DNA from: Helcococcus massiliensis
GTDB lineage: Bacteria > Bacillota > Clostridia > Tissierellales > Peptoniphilaceae
Direction: 5' to 3'
DNA: 64,000 bases
Assembly (NCBI RefSeq): GCF_900258485.1
Contig: NZ_OGVE01000002.1
Coordinates: 186,001 to 250,000, forward strand
How positions within the stretch are numbered: position 1 is the stretch's first letter; each line of letters begins with the position of its first letter. A model generated the notes under the pieces. It had not been told where the DNA came from. It saw nothing but the letters and a program-made list of their open reading frames with translations, and did not search any database. Below, piece after piece: positions 63,693-64,000 of this stretch. A program made the position numbers and the translations under genes.

Positions 63693-64000
63693 ATGAATAT
63701 GAAGAGAGTTTTATCTCTATTATTGGCTTTAGTACTAGTATTATCATTAGTTGCATGTTCAAATGGTGGTAAGGAAACTGGTAAAGAAACTGTAAAAGAA
63801 ACAGGTACAGAAACCGGTAAAGAAACTGGTGTAGAAGCAGGTAAAATGGAATTAGATGACAATTCATTATACCTAATCACAGACTTAGGTACAATCGATG
63901 ACAAGTCATTTAACCAAGGTTCATTTGAAGGTTTAGAACAATTCGCTAAAGAAGCTGGCGTAAAAGCTAACTACTTAAGACCAGCTGGTGAAGGTAAACA
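63693..64000 (+). CDS. BmpA/PnrA family nucleoside-binding lipoprotein, 3' end outside window
   Basis: The first 102 codons of a lipoprotein are present. The signal peptide ends LSLVAC with lipidated C22, and a tether of K-E-T/G repeats (GKETGKETVKETGTETGKET) spans about residues 26-46. The mature domain starts LYLITDLGTIDDKSFNQG, the standard opening of BmpA/PnrA purine nucleoside receptors. AGGAGG precedes the ATG. It is the solute-binding subunit for the importer encoded just upstream. Confidence 0.93.
   Translation, partial: MNMKRVLSLLLALVLVLSLVACSNGGKETGKETVKETGTETGKETGVEAGKMELDDNSLYLITDLGTIDDKSFNQGSFEGLEQFAKEAGVKANYLRPAGEGK

Overview
The window is AT-rich and almost solidly packed with bacterial housekeeping genes, mostly on the minus strand. 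Gene content and order suggest an anaerobic low-GC Firmicute, and the closest fit I can offer is a member of the Peptoniphilaceae/Tissierellia such as Anaerococcus; this is an inference from style and not a database match. Points in favour are HrcA/CIRCE heat-shock control, PurR with PurBoxes, Rex-type sites at adhE, a FloA/NfeD pair, a type A RNase P RNA and an RpoD with a very large insert. No rRNA, tRNA, CRISPR array or complete insertion sequence is visible.

Layout. 1-1240: a broken junction joining a minus-strand gene fragment to a 5'-truncated ZIP transporter, plus a 29-residue membrane peptide. 1.3-6.1 kb: an operon of an atypical orphan response regulator, oligoendopeptidase F, an unknown 93-residue protein and a 5'-nucleotidase-type metallophosphatase. 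6.1-8.9 kb: a three-gene ABC exporter operon. 9-12.5 kb: groES-groEL (CIRCE), an OGG-type glycosylase and dUTPase. 12.5-14 kb: rnpB, an uncharacterised PD-(D/E)XK-like protein and two hairpin repeats. 14-27 kb: a long macromolecular-synthesis cluster read from phoH through ybeY, a dgkA-PAP2 fusion, era, recO, glyQ, glyS, a PPDK regulator, dnaG and rpoD, followed by trmK and a Nif3-like gene.

27-32 kb: a lipoprotein, the nfeD-floA operon and a large histidine-triad lipoprotein under a Fur-like operator. 32-36 kb: rpsU, rsmE, prmA and an alpha-glycosidase. 36-41 kb: adhE with two Rex-like sites, a DUF975 membrane protein, an M42 aminopeptidase and a HAD-like protein. 41-46 kb: an ArsR-like regulator with two ABC exporters. 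46-51 kb: the hrcA-grpE-dnaK-dnaJ operon, carrying unusual repeats in both long intergenic gaps. 51-55.5 kb: a HemW homologue lacking its radical-SAM cysteines, lepA and two signal peptidases. 55.6-64 kb: rpsT, a purine permease and purR under PurBoxes, holA, and a nucleoside ABC importer whose BmpA-type lipoprotein runs off the window.

The most unusual items are the cysteine-less HemW in its conserved heat-shock locus, the perfect 121-bp tandem repeats that swallow the grpE stop codon, structured hairpin repeats between dnaK and dnaJ, the orphan nuclease-like protein next to paired MITE-like hairpins, a response regulator with a degenerate phosphorylation pocket, and K-E-T repeat tethers shared by three lipoproteins.
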